Part shown: positions 8,220 to 16,879 of the stretch, piece by piece
Numbering within the stretch: position 1 is the first letter of the stretch
Layout: each line of letters opens with the position of its first letter
Assembly (NCBI RefSeq): GCF_900129205.1
Contig: NZ_FQUK01000012.1
Location: 1-61,203 of the forward strand
Reading direction: 5' to 3'
Source of the DNA: Thermomonas hydrothermalis
Lineage (GTDB): Bacteria; Pseudomonadota; Gammaproteobacteria; Xanthomonadales; Xanthomonadaceae
Length of the DNA: 61,203 nucleotides
Position numbers and translations under genes: made by a program
The notes under the pieces: generated by a model
What the model saw: the letters and a program-made list of their open reading frames with translations, nothing else
Told to the model about the DNA's origin: nothing
Databases searched by the model: none

Positions 8220-10532
8220 ATGCGTCCTCATTCCCTGTTGGTCGCGCCGCTCGCGGCCGCGATCCTCGCTGCATTGCCCACCCTCGCCCACGCGTCCGAC
8301 CTGCCCGCCGCCGACGGCGACACCGTCCTGCCGAAGGTTGTCGTGCAAGGCACCCGCACCGACATCGCACCGGCTCGCACGATCGACGACGAGACCCTCG
8401 CTGCCGCTGCCGCCGCCACCAGCGATACCGCCTCGCTGCTCAAAAGTCAGCCCGGCCTGTGGGTCAATCCCGCCGGCGGTGTCTCCGGCCTGCCCTCGAT
8501 CCACGGCCTCGCCGACGATCGCCTGCGCATCCGCTTGGACGGCGCCGACATCACCGCATCCTGCCCCAACCACATGAATCCGGTACTGTCCTATGTGGCG
8601 CCGTCGGATGTCGCCCGCATCGTGGTGTATCCGGGCATCACCCCGGTTTCGCAGGGCGGTGACTCGATCGGCGGCAGCATCGCCGTCGAGCGCAGCCAAC
8701 CCAGCTTCGCGGCTCCGGGCACGGGCATTGCGCTGTCAGGCGAACTGGGGACTTACTACCGCAGCAATGGCGATGCCTACGGGGCGAATGTCTCGCTGAA
8801 CGTCGCCAGCGAGCACTTCAGCATGCGCTACACCGGCTCGACGGCGCGGGCCGACAACTATCGTGCGGGCGGGGATTTCAAGCTCTACGATTTCACTGGC
8901 CGTGCGGGCCACGTATTGGCCAGGGACGAGGTGGGCTCGACCGGCTACGTCTCCCACAACCAGTCCCTGCAGCTGGCCTACACCAACGGCGACCACCTGC
9001 TGGAGGCGCGCCTTGGCTGGCAACAGATCCCGCGCCAAGGCTATCCGAACCAGCGCATGGACATGACCCACAACCGCCAGCGCAGCGCCAACCTGCGCTA
9101 CCTCGGGCAGTTCAGCTGGGGACGGCTGGAGGCACGAGCGTATCGCGAGCTGCTCAACCACGCGATGGATTTCGGCCCGGACAAGCGGTTCTGGTACGGC
9201 TCGGCATCGGGCGGCAATAACCCGCCGGGTGGACAGGCGACCCCGTGCGCACCGATCGGGTCGACCTGCGCGGCCGGCATGCCGATGCTGACCTCGAGCA
9301 ACACCACCGCCTTCATGCTGGATGCGGACATCGCATTGCAAGGGCAGGATCACCTGCGGCTGGGACTGGAGCAGCGCGCCTATCGGTTGAACGACTGGTG
9401 GCCGCCGTCAGGCGCGATGATGTGGCCGGGTGAGTTCTATAACATCCACGATGGGAAGCGCGACCGCAGCGCGGTCTACGCCGAATGGGAACACCACCTC
9501 GCTCCGCGCTGGATCGCCGAGCTTGGCGTGCGCTACGAGCGCGTCCGGATGAATGCCGGCCCGGTGCAGGGCTACAACCCCATGACCAACATGATGGGCT
9601 CCTGGCAGATGCGCGATGCTGCGCTATTCAACGCAGCCAACCGCTCACGCTCGGATGGCAACTGGGATGCCACCATGATCCTGCGCCAGTCGGTCTCGGA
9701 TCGCATGGACATCGCGTATGGGGTGGCCCGCAAGACGCGTTCGCCCGGCCTGTACGAAGTGTTCCCGTGGTCCACCTGGACCATGGCAGCCATCATGAAC
9801 AACTTCGTCGGCGACGGGAATGGCTACGTCGGCAACCTCGCGCTGGCGCCGGAACGCGCGCTTACCGCCTCGGTGACCTTCGACCTGCACGGCGCTGACC
9901 GTCGCTGGGAATTGCAGATCACGCCCTACGTGACCTCGGTCACCAACTACATCGACGCGATTCAGTGGGACCCCAGCACCAACGCCCCCCGCAGCACTCC
10001 AGTGCTCAATGCCTTCACCGTGCTGAAGTATGTGAACCAGGACGCACGGCTGTACGGCATGGATCTCTCCGGCAAGGCGCGCCTGGCGGAGAGCGGGCTT
10101 GGGGTGTTCGCGCTGCAAGGCACGCTGTCGTGGATGCATGGCGAAAACCGGACCACCGGCGATGGCCTCTACAACCGCATGCCAACCAACGCGCGCGTGT
10201 CGCTGACCCAGCGGCTTGGCGGCTGGGACAATGCGCTGGAGCTGGTGGCCGTGGCCCGCAAGAACGACGTCTCGCAGGTCCGCAACGAACTGGAAACCGC
10301 GGGCTACGGCTTGCTGAACCTGCGATTCTCGCGGGCGTGGTCGGCGCTGCGGCTCGACTTCGGGGTGGAAAACCTGTTCGACCGCCTCTACGCACTCCCG
10401 ACGGGTGGTGCCTACGTCGGCCAGGGCACCACAATGTCGATCAATCCGCCGGTGCCGAACTATCCGCAGTGGGGGACACAGGTGCCAGGGCCCGGGCGTT
10501 CGCTGTACGCAGCGGTGACCCTGACGTTCTGA
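8220..10532 (+). CDS. TonB-dependent copper receptor
   Basis: Outer-membrane receptor of 770 aa of the OprC/NosA copper type. It has a signal peptide ending LAHA, a plug domain beginning near residue 40, and a long beta-barrel ending in F (SLYAAVTLTF), the C-terminal aromatic expected for BAM insertion. The plug holds the family segment CPNHMNPVLSYV, whose Cys, His and Met residues suit copper. Many further Met and His residues lie in the barrel loops (HLAP, MTNMMGS, MMWPG). It probably takes up copper using TonB energy. A separate promoter was not found; it may be cotranscribed with the DUF2946 gene. Confidence 0.9.
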   Translation: MRPHSLLVAPLAAAILAALPTLAHASDLPAADGDTVLPKVVVQGTRTDIAPARTIDDETLAAAAAATSDTASLLKSQPGLWVNPAGGVSGLPSIHGLADDRLRIRLDGADITASCPNHMNPVLSYVAPSDVARIVVYPGITPVSQGGDSIGGSIAVERSQPSFAAPGTGIALSGELGTYYRSNGDAYGANVSLNVASEHFSMRYTGSTARADNYRAGGDFKLYDFTGRAGHVLARDEVGSTGYVSHNQSLQLAYTNGDHLLEARLGWQQIPRQGYPNQRMDMTHNRQRSANLRYLGQFSWGRLEARAYRELLNHAMDFGPDKRFWYGSASGGNNPPGGQATPCAPIGSTCAAGMPMLTSSNTTAFMLDADIALQGQDHLRLGLEQRAYRLNDWWPPSGAMMWPGEFYNIHDGKRDRSAVYAEWEHHLAPRWIAELGVRYERVRMNAGPVQGYNPMTNMMGSWQMRDAALFNAANRSRSDGNWDATMILRQSVSDRMDIAYGVARKTRSPGLYEVFPWSTWTMAAIMNNFVGDGNGYVGNLALAPERALTASVTFDLHGADRRWELQITPYVTSVTNYIDAIQWDPSTNAPRSTPVLNAFTVLKYVNQDARLYGMDLSGKARLAESGLGVFALQGTLSWMHGENRTTGDGLYNRMPTNARVSLTQRLGGWDNALELVAVARKNDVSQVRNELETAGYGLLNLRFSRAWSALRLDFGVENLFDRLYALPTGGAYVGQGTTMSINPPVPNYPQWGTQVPGPGRSLYAAVTLTF

Positions 10533-10600
10533 TCCCGGCGCGATCAGCCAGGATGGATGAAGCCGGCGGCCACCCGCCGGCCTTCACCCATCACGACTGG

Positions 10601-10777
10601 ACAGAGCTCCGGATCACCGTCGGCGATCCGGATCACCGGCGTCGTGAGTGGTACCGCGATCCGCTGGACGCATTCCACCAGCCCGTGTCGGGCCACCAGA
10701 TCGGGACAGGCGGCGCGCTCGGCCAGCGGCACCTGCACCACCGCGCCCAGTTCTTCGTTGAACAGCGCGCGCAGCGG
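10601..10777 (-). pseudogene. purL remnant (internal fragment of FGAM synthase)
   Basis: About 59 codons on the minus strand read like an internal piece of phosphoribosylformylglycinamidine synthase, beginning at LFNEELGAVVQV and continuing with DLVARHGLVECVQRIA. In a complete PurL this lies within a roughly 1300-residue enzyme. Here neither flank continues the homology and the open frame soon ends. The rest of 10533-10834 has no gene. It is probably a relic of a duplication or rearrangement, and the functional purL must be elsewhere. The assignment rests on remembered family sequence, not on a search. Confidence 0.7.
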
Positions 10778-10834
10778 GCACGGCTGGGCTGACGTGCTGC
10801 CCACCGCCCGCCGGCCATGGACGGGCCGGCGGCG

Positions 10835-11317
10835 TCAGTCCAACAGCTCCATCGCCATCACGATGGCGTCCTCGCGGGTATTGCCGGGCGCCGGGTAATA
10901 GCGCGGACGCCGGCCGATCTCGTTGAAGCCGGTCTGCTGGTAGAGGGCGATCGCGCGCGGATTGGACGGCCGCACCTCCAGAAACACCCGCTGCGCGCCA
11001 CCGGCGCGGGCAATCTTCAGCAACGCCTGCAGCATGCGCCGGCCCAGCCCACGGCCCTCGTATCCGGGCGCCGTGCACAGATTGAGCAGGTGCGCTTCCT
11101 CCGCCGCGATACTGAGCACGCCGTAGCCAGCCAGGGCGCCCTCGCCATAGTCATGCACCCACATGGCATAGCCGGCATGCAGGCAATCGAGGAAGATGCC
11201 GCGCGTCCAGGGAAAGGCGTAGGCACGCCGCTCGATCGCCATCACCGCGTCCAGATCCGCCTCGCGCATCGGCCGCAGGCCGGGCTGACGCGCTTCGAGA
11301 TAAGTCGCCACGCTCAT
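10835..11317 (-). CDS. rimI: Ribosomal protein S18 N-acetyltransferase RimI
   Basis: GNAT-fold acetyltransferase (160 aa) that acetylates the N-terminal alanine of ribosomal protein S18. The acetyl-CoA loop is seen as GYEGRGLGRRML, and the C-terminal ALYQQTGFNEIGRRPRYYP is typical of RimI. The ATG (MSVATYLEAR) overlaps the stop of the upstream gene in an ATGA, which fixes the start and couples it to the candidate holD. The order psi-rimI is the same as in E. coli and Pseudomonas. Confidence 0.92.
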   Translation of the reverse strand: MSVATYLEARQPGLRPMREADLDAVMAIERRAYAFPWTRGIFLDCLHAGYAMWVHDYGEGALAGYGVLSIAAEEAHLLNLCTAPGYEGRGLGRRMLQALLKIARAGGAQRVFLEVRPSNPRAIALYQQTGFNEIGRRPRYYPAPGNTREDAIVMAMELLD

Positions 11318-11610
11318 CGCCGTTCCCGTCGCAACGCCCGCAAATGCGGCCACAAGGCCCGCTTGACCTGCGGTTCCTGACGCAGCCTGGGCAATAGCGC
11401 CTGCACCACCGCCAGGCCCTGCACGACCTCGACCGGGCAAGCGGCCGCGTAAGCCAGCCGCGCCAGCATCCGCTCGTCATCGGACACGTCCAGCGGCGAT
11501 GCGGCAGGCACCGGGTCAGGCCGGGTGGGCCTGACGCCAGGCACGCGCACCTGGTACGGCACCAACCCCAGCTCGGCCAGCACCGCCTGCTGGAAGGCAT
11601 CCCAACTCAA
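11314..11610 (-). CDS. Candidate DNA polymerase III psi subunit (HolD-like)
   Basis: A 98-aa protein. The best start is TTG at 11610 (SWDAFQQAVLAELGL), which overlaps the pssA stop; its own stop overlaps the rimI ATG, so it is tightly packed between the two. It has no obvious standard domain. Its pattern resembles psi subunits: an N-terminal W...L..LG stretch followed by R.P (the region that binds chi), and a C-terminal VKRALWPHLRALRRERR. Position directly upstream of rimI is the conserved place of holD in gammaproteobacteria. HolD diverges fast and is often left as hypothetical. Presence of the gene is fairly sure; the function is inferred. Confidence 0.65.
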   Translation of the reverse strand: MSWDAFQQAVLAELGLVPYQVRVPGVRPTRPDPVPAASPLDVSDDERMLARLAYAAACPVEVVQGLAVVQALLPRLRQEPQVKRALWPHLRALRRERR

Positions 11611-12383
11611 TCCACATCCTCCACCGGCAGCCGACGCCGCCGGAACCACAACAGCGGGCCGGACAGGGCATACAAGGTGCTGGCGCCCAGCAGGGTGATC
11701 GCTGGTGCAATCCACAGCGCGATCAGCCCGGCCAGCACCAGCACCAGCACGAAGAACGGCACCCGGTCGGCCTTGGGCCCCTGCCGACTGCCCTTGAAAC
11801 TGTTGTAGCGGATCCGGCTGACCATCAGCAGCCCGGCCAGCACCGTCAGTGCCAGCGCCGGGTAGCGCAGCTGCTGGCCAGGCAGGTGGAACTCATGGCA
11901 CACCCAGACGAAGCTGGCGATCAGCCCGGCGGCGGCCGGGCTGGCCAGACCGATGAACCAGCGCTTGTCCACCTTGCCGACCTGACTGTTGAAACGGGCC
12001 AGCCGCAGCGCCGCACAGGCGGCGTACAGAAATGCCCCAAGCCAGCCGACCTTGCCCCAGGTCGGGCCATCCAGTTTCAGCGTCACCAGCGCCCAGTGGT
12101 ACATCAGCATGGCCGGCGCCATGCCGAAGCTGACCAGATCGGACAACGAGTCATACTGCACCCCGAACTCGCTCTGGGTGTTGGTCAACCGCGCCACCCG
12201 GCCATCCAGGCCGTCCAGCACCGCCGAGATGAAAATGGCGATGCAGGCGATCTCGAACCGTCCCTGCGACGCCGCGATGATCGAATAGAACCCGCCGAAC
12301 AGGGCGCCGGTGGTGAACAGGTTGGGCAGCAGGTAAATCCCGCGACCGCGCATGTGGGGTTGGAGATTCGGAGTCTGATCCAT
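11607..12383 (-). CDS. pssA: CDP-diacylglycerol-serine O-phosphatidyltransferase
   Basis: Integral membrane enzyme of 258 aa that makes phosphatidylserine, the precursor of phosphatidylethanolamine. The CDP-alcohol phosphatidyltransferase signature is seen as DGLDGRVAR then DSLSDLVSFGMAPA (about residues 57-93), with the catalytic aspartates in place. Several hydrophobic segments follow. It is of the membrane-embedded (type II) class rather than the soluble E. coli type. It opens the minus-strand run pssA-holD candidate-rimI, with overlapping ends throughout. Confidence 0.93.
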   Translation of the reverse strand: MDQTPNLQPHMRGRGIYLLPNLFTTGALFGGFYSIIAASQGRFEIACIAIFISAVLDGLDGRVARLTNTQSEFGVQYDSLSDLVSFGMAPAMLMYHWALVTLKLDGPTWGKVGWLGAFLYAACAALRLARFNSQVGKVDKRWFIGLASPAAAGLIASFVWVCHEFHLPGQQLRYPALALTVLAGLLMVSRIRYNSFKGSRQGPKADRVPFFVLVLVLAGLIALWIAPAITLLGASTLYALSGPLLWFRRRRLPVEDVD

Positions 12384-12455
12384 CCTCTCAGTTTACGGGC
12401 TTGCAGCCGGAGCCGCGCGGTGCTGCAATCAACCGGCATTCCCCCGGAGCCCATC

Positions 12456-12842
12456 ATGCGCCCTGTTCATCTCGTTTCCGCCCTGATCATGACCTGCCTG
12501 GCCGTGCCGGTCCTCGCCCAGCAATCGCAGCGGGTTTACCAGTGGAAGGACGCCAACGGCGTCACCCACTATACCGACACCCCACCGGCAGCCCGTCACA
12601 CCACCCGCGACATCGACGTGCGTACCGGCACGCCTGCGGCCAGCACCGCCAAGCAGCCGGAAAGCGAGCAGTGCACCAATGCCCGCGCCAACCTCAAGCG
12701 CCTGCAGAGCGGCGAGCCGATCGGCATCGACACCAATGGCGACGGCAAACCCGACCGCAACCTCAGCACCGATGAACGCAAGGCGCAGACCGAGCTGAAC
12801 GCGGCGGCAGTCAAGGCGTTCTGTCCGCCTGCCAGCCCATGA
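12456..12842 (+). CDS. DUF4124 domain-containing exported protein
   Basis: A 128-aa protein with a signal peptide (cleavage after VLAQ or so) and an N-terminal DUF4124 domain, shown by RVYQWKDANGVTHYTDTPP just after the cleavage site. The rest is polar and includes a short DTNGDGKPD stretch that resembles a calcium-binding loop. Function of the family is unknown; it acts in the periplasm or envelope. Its stop overlaps the next ATG (ATGA), so the two DUF4124 genes are coupled. Confidence 0.85.
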   Translation: MRPVHLVSALIMTCLAVPVLAQQSQRVYQWKDANGVTHYTDTPPAARHTTRDIDVRTGTPAASTAKQPESEQCTNARANLKRLQSGEPIGIDTNGDGKPDRNLSTDERKAQTELNAAAVKAFCPPASP

Positions 12843-13108
12843 GGCAGCTCGCCCTGCTGGTGCTGGCGCTGGCCACGGCCGCGGCCGCCTGGTGGTGGTT
12901 CACCACCGAGATGCCGCGGCGCGAGCGCGAACGTGAAGCCGCCGCCGAAGCCGCGGCGATCCAGGCCGCGCGTGCCAACAGCCTGTATCGCTGGCGCGAC
13001 GAGGACGGTCACCTGCACGTCAGCGACAGCCCACCCAAGGGCCGACGCTACGAACGCATCAGCAAGACCCCGCGCGAGGGCATTGAGGTGGACGGCCGGC
13101 GCCAGTAA
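12839..13108 (+). CDS. Second DUF4124 domain protein, membrane-anchored
   Basis: An 89-aa protein with an N-terminal hydrophobic segment (residues 4-21) lacking a clear cleavage site, a short charged linker ([14 protein letters not shown]), then the DUF4124 core [18 protein letters not shown]. It may be a tethered paralogue of the upstream protein. Start codon overlaps the upstream stop by 4 bp. Function is unknown. Confidence 0.85.
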   Translation: MRQLALLVLALATAAAAWWWFTTEMPRREREREAAAEAAAIQAARANSLYRWRDEDGHLHVSDSPPKGRRYERISKTPREGIEVDGRRQ

Positions 13109-13126
13109 GCACAAGGCCAGGCATGG

Positions 13127-13132
13127 CACAAT
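13127..13132 (+). promoter_or_regulatory. Candidate -10 box of proS
   Basis: CACAAT inside GGCACAATGCC, 30 bp before the proS ATG, with a G+C-rich discriminator. No convincing -35 is visible. It resembles the boxes before argS and lptF. Confidence 0.4.
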
Positions 13133-13161
13133 GCCTGCTTTCCGTTGCCCGCCGGTCCCCC

Positions 13162-14871
13162 ATGCGTCTGTCGCGTTTCCATCTTCATACCGAAAAAGAA
13201 ACCCCCGCCGAAGCCGAGATCGTCAGCCACAAGCTGATGCTCAAGGCCGGCATGATCCGCAAGCTGGCCGCCGGCCTGTATACCTGGACGCCGCTTGGCC
13301 TGCGCGTACTGCGCAAGGTCGAGGCCGTGGTGCGTGAGGAGATGAACCGCGCCGGCGCCATCGAAATGGCGATGCCCTCGATCCAGCCGCGCGAGCTGTG
13401 GGAGGAAACCGGGCGCTGGGAAAAATTCGGCCCGCAACTGCTCAAACTGCGCGACCGCAAAGATCAGGAATACTGCTTTACCCCGACCGCGGAAGAGGCC
13501 GTCACCGATTTCTTCCGCCAGGAAGTCGCAAGCTACAAGCAGCTGCCGCTGAATTTCTACCAGATCACCACCAAGTTCCGTGACGAGATCCGGCCGCGCT
13601 TCGGGGTGATGCGGGCACGCGAATTCGTGATGAAGGATGCCTATTCCTTCCATATCGACGATGCGTCCCTGGCGGCCGAATACCGCAACATGTACGACAC
13701 CTATGCGCGCATCTTCACCCGGCTTGGGCTGCGATTCCGCGCAGTGGCGGCCGACACCGGCGCGATCGGCGGCAACGCCTCGCACGAATTCCACGTCCTG
13801 GCCGACTCCGGCGAGGATGCCCTGGCATTCTGCGAAACCTCCGACTACGCGGCCAATGTCGAACTGGCCGAAGCCATCGCCCCCGGCCCGCGCCCGGCGC
13901 CGAGCGAACCGCTGCGCGAAGTGGCCACGCCCACCCAGAAAACCTGCGAGGAGGTGGCGGCGCTTTTGGGGATTCCGCTGGCGCGCACGGTCAAATCGGT
14001 CGCCGTGATCGGTACCGGCCCGGACGGCCAGCCGCAATTCACCCTGGCCCTGGTGCGCGGCGACCACATGGTCAACACCATCAAGCTGGCCAAGCTGCCT
14101 GGGCTGGCGGAGTATCGCCTGGCCAACGAGGCAGAAATTCTGGAATACCTGGGCAGCGAACCGGGATTCCTGGGGCCGCTGAATCCCCGCAAACCGATCC
14201 GGGTGATCGCCGATCGCAGCGTGGCCGCCATGGCCGATTTCGTGATCGGCGCCAACAAACCTGGCGCCCACATCGCCGGCGTGAACTGGGGCCGCGATTT
14301 GCCAGAACCGGAAGTCGCCGACCTCCGCAACGTGGTCGAGGGTGATCCCTCCCCGGACGGCAAGGGCGTGCTGCGTATCGCCCGTGGGATCGAGGTGGGC
14401 CACGTCTTTGCCCTCGGGCGCAAATATTCCGAAGCCATGCACTGCACCGTGCTGGACGCCCACGGCAAAGCCGTGCATCCCGCAATGGGCTGCTATGGCA
14501 TTGGGGTATCGCGGATCGTCGCCGCCGCCATCGAGCAGAATCACGACGATGCCGGCATCTGCTGGCCGGAGGCGATGGCCCCCTGGCAGGTCGCGGTCTG
14601 CATCATCAATCCCAAACAGGACCCGGCCGTGACCGCCGCCGCGGAGGCACTGTATTCCGAGCTGCTGGCGGCCGGGATCGACACGGTGCTCGATGACCGC
14701 GGCCTGCGCCCGGGCGCGATGTTTGCCGACATCGAGCTGATTGGCATTCCGCACCGGGTGGTGGTGTCCGCCCGCGGGCTGGAGGCGGGCCACTACGAAT
14801 ACCGGGCGCGCACGGCCAGCGCATCGGAAACCCTGGACAAGGTCACCTTGTTGACCCGGCTCGGGCGCTGA
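13162..14871 (+). CDS. proS: Prolyl-tRNA synthetase (bacterial type with editing domain)
   Basis: Class II aminoacyl-tRNA synthetase of 569 aa that charges tRNA-Pro. The start [19 protein letters not shown] matches the usual N-terminus; an upstream in-frame codon at 13123 would add unrelated residues. Motif 2 appears in the [20 protein letters not shown] region. Between motifs 2 and 3 lies the INS insertion (about residues 225-405) that deacylates Ala-tRNA-Pro. Motif 3 is the [17 protein letters not shown] stretch, followed by the anticodon-binding domain. It has its own probable promoter. Confidence 0.97.
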   Translation: MRLSRFHLHTEKETPAEAEIVSHKLMLKAGMIRKLAAGLYTWTPLGLRVLRKVEAVVREEMNRAGAIEMAMPSIQPRELWEETGRWEKFGPQLLKLRDRKDQEYCFTPTAEEAVTDFFRQEVASYKQLPLNFYQITTKFRDEIRPRFGVMRAREFVMKDAYSFHIDDASLAAEYRNMYDTYARIFTRLGLRFRAVAADTGAIGGNASHEFHVLADSGEDALAFCETSDYAANVELAEAIAPGPRPAPSEPLREVATPTQKTCEEVAALLGIPLARTVKSVAVIGTGPDGQPQFTLALVRGDHMVNTIKLAKLPGLAEYRLANEAEILEYLGSEPGFLGPLNPRKPIRVIADRSVAAMADFVIGANKPGAHIAGVNWGRDLPEPEVADLRNVVEGDPSPDGKGVLRIARGIEVGHVFALGRKYSEAMHCTVLDAHGKAVHPAMGCYGIGVSRIVAAAIEQNHDDAGICWPEAMAPWQVAVCIINPKQDPAVTAAAEALYSELLAAGIDTVLDDRGLRPGAMFADIELIGIPHRVVVSARGLEAGHYEYRARTASASETLDKVTLLTRLGR

Positions 14872-14976
14872 AATACCGGCCCGCGCATCGCACCGGGGTC
14901 TGAGGCGGGGGTTTGCCGCCCCCGTCGATTGCGCTAGCCCGCTTTTTTCACAGTGCCGTGTCGCTGCGAATGGTAT

Positions 14977-14996
14977 CTCCCGGTTGAATCCGGGAG
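14977..14996 (+). promoter_or_regulatory. Hairpin upstream of the H-NS-like gene
   Basis: Perfect 7-bp inverted repeat CTCCCGG-TTGAAT-CCGGGAG ending 10 bp before the -35 of the downstream gene. It could be a regulator site or a late terminator for proS. A TTTTTT run sits further upstream at 14942-14947, after an imperfect GGGGG/CCCCC stem. Confidence 0.35.
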
Positions 14997-15006
14997 TACC
15001 AATCGC

Positions 15007-15034
15007 TTGCTTGCGCGCGCCGAATGCGTATGAT
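15007..15034 (+). promoter_or_regulatory. Promoter of the H-NS-like gene
   Basis: TTGCTT (15007-15012), 16-bp spacer, TATGAT (15029-15034). The start codon is 56 bp downstream. The A+T-rich segment 15050-15085 lies in the 5' leader and could be a binding site for the protein itself. Confidence 0.55.
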
Positions 15035-15089
15035 TCGCGCATCCATGGAATGGATATTGACCCATTTTCCCAAATTAACGAGTCCAACC

Positions 15090-15464
15090 ATGACCATCGA
15101 TATCGAAAAACTCGGCCCGCAGGAACTGGCCGCCCTGATCGCACGCGCCAACAAGCGCAAGAAAATCCTGGCCAAGCGCAAGCCTGCCGCCCAGGCCAAG
15201 GCCGCGGTCGCCAAAGTGCTCAAGCAGTACGGCTGGACCTTTGAAGAACTGTTTGGCAAGAGCACTGCGGCCGCCCCGGCAGCACGCAAGCCGCGCAAGG
15301 CGGCGGGTACCGGCAAGCGCCGCAGCACTGGCAAGGTGCCGCCCAAGTACCAGAATCCGGCCAACCCCAACGAGACCTGGACCGGGCGCGGCCGTCCTCC
15401 GCGTTGGCTGGCCGCCGAACTGGCCGCCGGCAAGACGCTGGAATCGTTCCTGATCCAGAAGTAA
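15090..15464 (+). CDS. H-NS family nucleoid-associated protein
   Basis: A 124-aa basic protein. The N-terminal half (MTIDIEKLGPQELAALIARA...) is a predicted oligomerisation helix, followed by a linker rich in A, K and R. The C-terminal domain carries the H-NS DNA-binding signature as YQNPANPNETWTGRGRPPRWL, with the core TGRGRPP loop that inserts into A+T-rich minor groove. Such proteins silence horizontally acquired DNA, and in Xanthomonas related ones control virulence. The start at 15090 is chosen over upstream ATGs because the family begins here and those would overlap the promoter. It is followed by a strong terminator. Confidence 0.9.
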   Translation: MTIDIEKLGPQELAALIARANKRKKILAKRKPAAQAKAAVAKVLKQYGWTFEELFGKSTAAAPAARKPRKAAGTGKRRSTGKVPPKYQNPANPNETWTGRGRPPRWLAAELAAGKTLESFLIQK

Positions 15465-15490
15465 GCCAGCCCCCAAGCCAATCATCCGCC

Positions 15491-15521
15491 CACGCCGGCG
15501 CATGCGCCGGCGTGTTTTTTT
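15491..15521 (+). terminator. Rho-independent terminator of the H-NS-like gene
   Basis: Self-complementary CACGCCGGCG-CATG-CGCCGGCGTG hairpin (15491-15514) followed by seven T (15515-15521). It begins 26 bp after the stop codon and is the clearest intrinsic terminator in the window. Confidence 0.92.
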
Positions 15522-15561
15522 GCCTGATGGGCCGGAATCTCCCTGCCGGGCCTTTTGATAC

Positions 15562-16812
15562 TCAAAGATTGCGGCGCGCGGCCACCAGCAGATTGCCAAA
15601 CAGCAGCCCGGCCAGCAGCGCCATCAGGGTGTTGAGCGCCGCCAGCGCCGCCCCCTGACTTGCCCCCAGATCCTGGCTCTGCACCAGCGTGATAACGCCG
15701 CGCAGCGCCACGCTCCCAGGCACCAGCATGATGATGCCGGGCAACCGGATCAGCGCACCCGGGCGATTGCGCACACGCCCGTAGGCATTGCCGATCGCCG
15801 TGGTCAGCAGCGCCGCCAGAAACAGTCCGGCCTGGGCGCCGAACCATTCCCCGCCATAGTGCGAAATCAGATAACCACCGGCCGCGGCCGCCATCACCAG
15901 CGGGTAATCGCGCCGGTGCGCTCTAAACAAAACGGCAAACGCAAACGCACCCAGTGCCAGCGCGCACCAAACCACCCAGTCCGGCTGCGGCCGGGCGGCG
16001 CGCACCGCCGGTTCGATGCCCAACAGCCCGGCCACTGCCAGCGCAATCGCGGTGCCAATGGTCAGTTTGAGAATGGTGGTCAATGCGCCGGCAAAGCGCG
16101 CAGTTCCCGACACCAGATGCCGGCTGGTCAGCTCGTTCATCGCATTGGTCAGCGCCATGCCAGGCAGCAGCACGATCAGCGCGGAAATGATCACGGTGTT
16201 GAGATTGAGCGGCCCGATCCAGACCGATACCGCAATCGCCACTGCGCCGGCCACCAACCCGCAAACCGCCTCGAATGCTTCGCCCAGCTGCGGGCGTGCC
16301 TGCGCCAGTTGATCGAGCAGACCGATCACCAGACCGATTGCAGCGGCCACCCCGATGTCCAGCCACGGCAGCCGCAACAATCCGGCCACCGCCGCCGATG
16401 CCAGGGCAAACCCGATGACTTGCATGGTTCGCCCGCGCCGGCCGGCTAGGCGCTGCAGCGCGCGCAGCGCCTGACGGCCTTCCGAGATCTGCATACGCCC
16501 GGCCAGCACGTCTTCGGCGATGCGGTCGGCTTCGCACAACTTGTAGAGATTGGTATCGCCACCGACCAGACGGATCACCCGGGTGGTGTCGGTTTCGCCG
16601 GGCGGCCGGCGCGGATCGCTGAACGCCAGAATCATGCCGGTGGGATTGACCCACGGCTGGCACTCCAAGCCCAACCGACGCGCCACCGCCACGATCGCGC
16701 CTTCCAGGCGCTGTGCGGTCGTCCCGTAGGCATGCAAGTGGGTGGCCAGATCGACCACGAAGGCGACGCGTTCGGTGTAGGACTCGTGCTCGTGACGGGT
16801 GTGCGGCAGCAT
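15562..16812 (-). CDS. ThrE-type threonine/serine exporter family protein
   Basis: Inner-membrane protein of 416 aa with the two-part ThrE/DUF1212 layout. A soluble N-terminal region (about residues 1-115) contains the conserved GTTAQRLE and PTGMILAF stretches. About ten hydrophobic helices follow, starting at MQVIGFALASAAVAGLL. Corynebacterium ThrE exports threonine and serine using the proton gradient; the substrate here is inferred. ATG at 16812 is preferred; a GTG at 16845 would add 11 residues. It stands divergent from the MCE operon with a gap of only 67 bp. Confidence 0.85.
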   Translation of the reverse strand: MLPHTRHEHESYTERVAFVVDLATHLHAYGTTAQRLEGAIVAVARRLGLECQPWVNPTGMILAFSDPRRPPGETDTTRVIRLVGGDTNLYKLCEADRIAEDVLAGRMQISEGRQALRALQRLAGRRGRTMQVIGFALASAAVAGLLRLPWLDIGVAAAIGLVIGLLDQLAQARPQLGEAFEAVCGLVAGAVAIAVSVWIGPLNLNTVIISALIVLLPGMALTNAMNELTSRHLVSGTARFAGALTTILKLTIGTAIALAVAGLLGIEPAVRAARPQPDWVVWCALALGAFAFAVLFRAHRRDYPLVMAAAAGGYLISHYGGEWFGAQAGLFLAALLTTAIGNAYGRVRNRPGALIRLPGIIMLVPGSVALRGVITLVQSQDLGASQGAALAALNTLMALLAGLLFGNLLVAARRNL

Positions 16813-16879
16813 CGCGCAAGCATGACATGCCGGCCCCGGTTTCACACCGCCGCCACGGCATTGCGTAAGCTTGGCCGCG

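Noticed and set aside
13048-15144. A long minus-strand open frame opposite proS
   Set aside because: Mirror of proS codon bias; it runs across the H-NS promoter and contains no recognisable domain.
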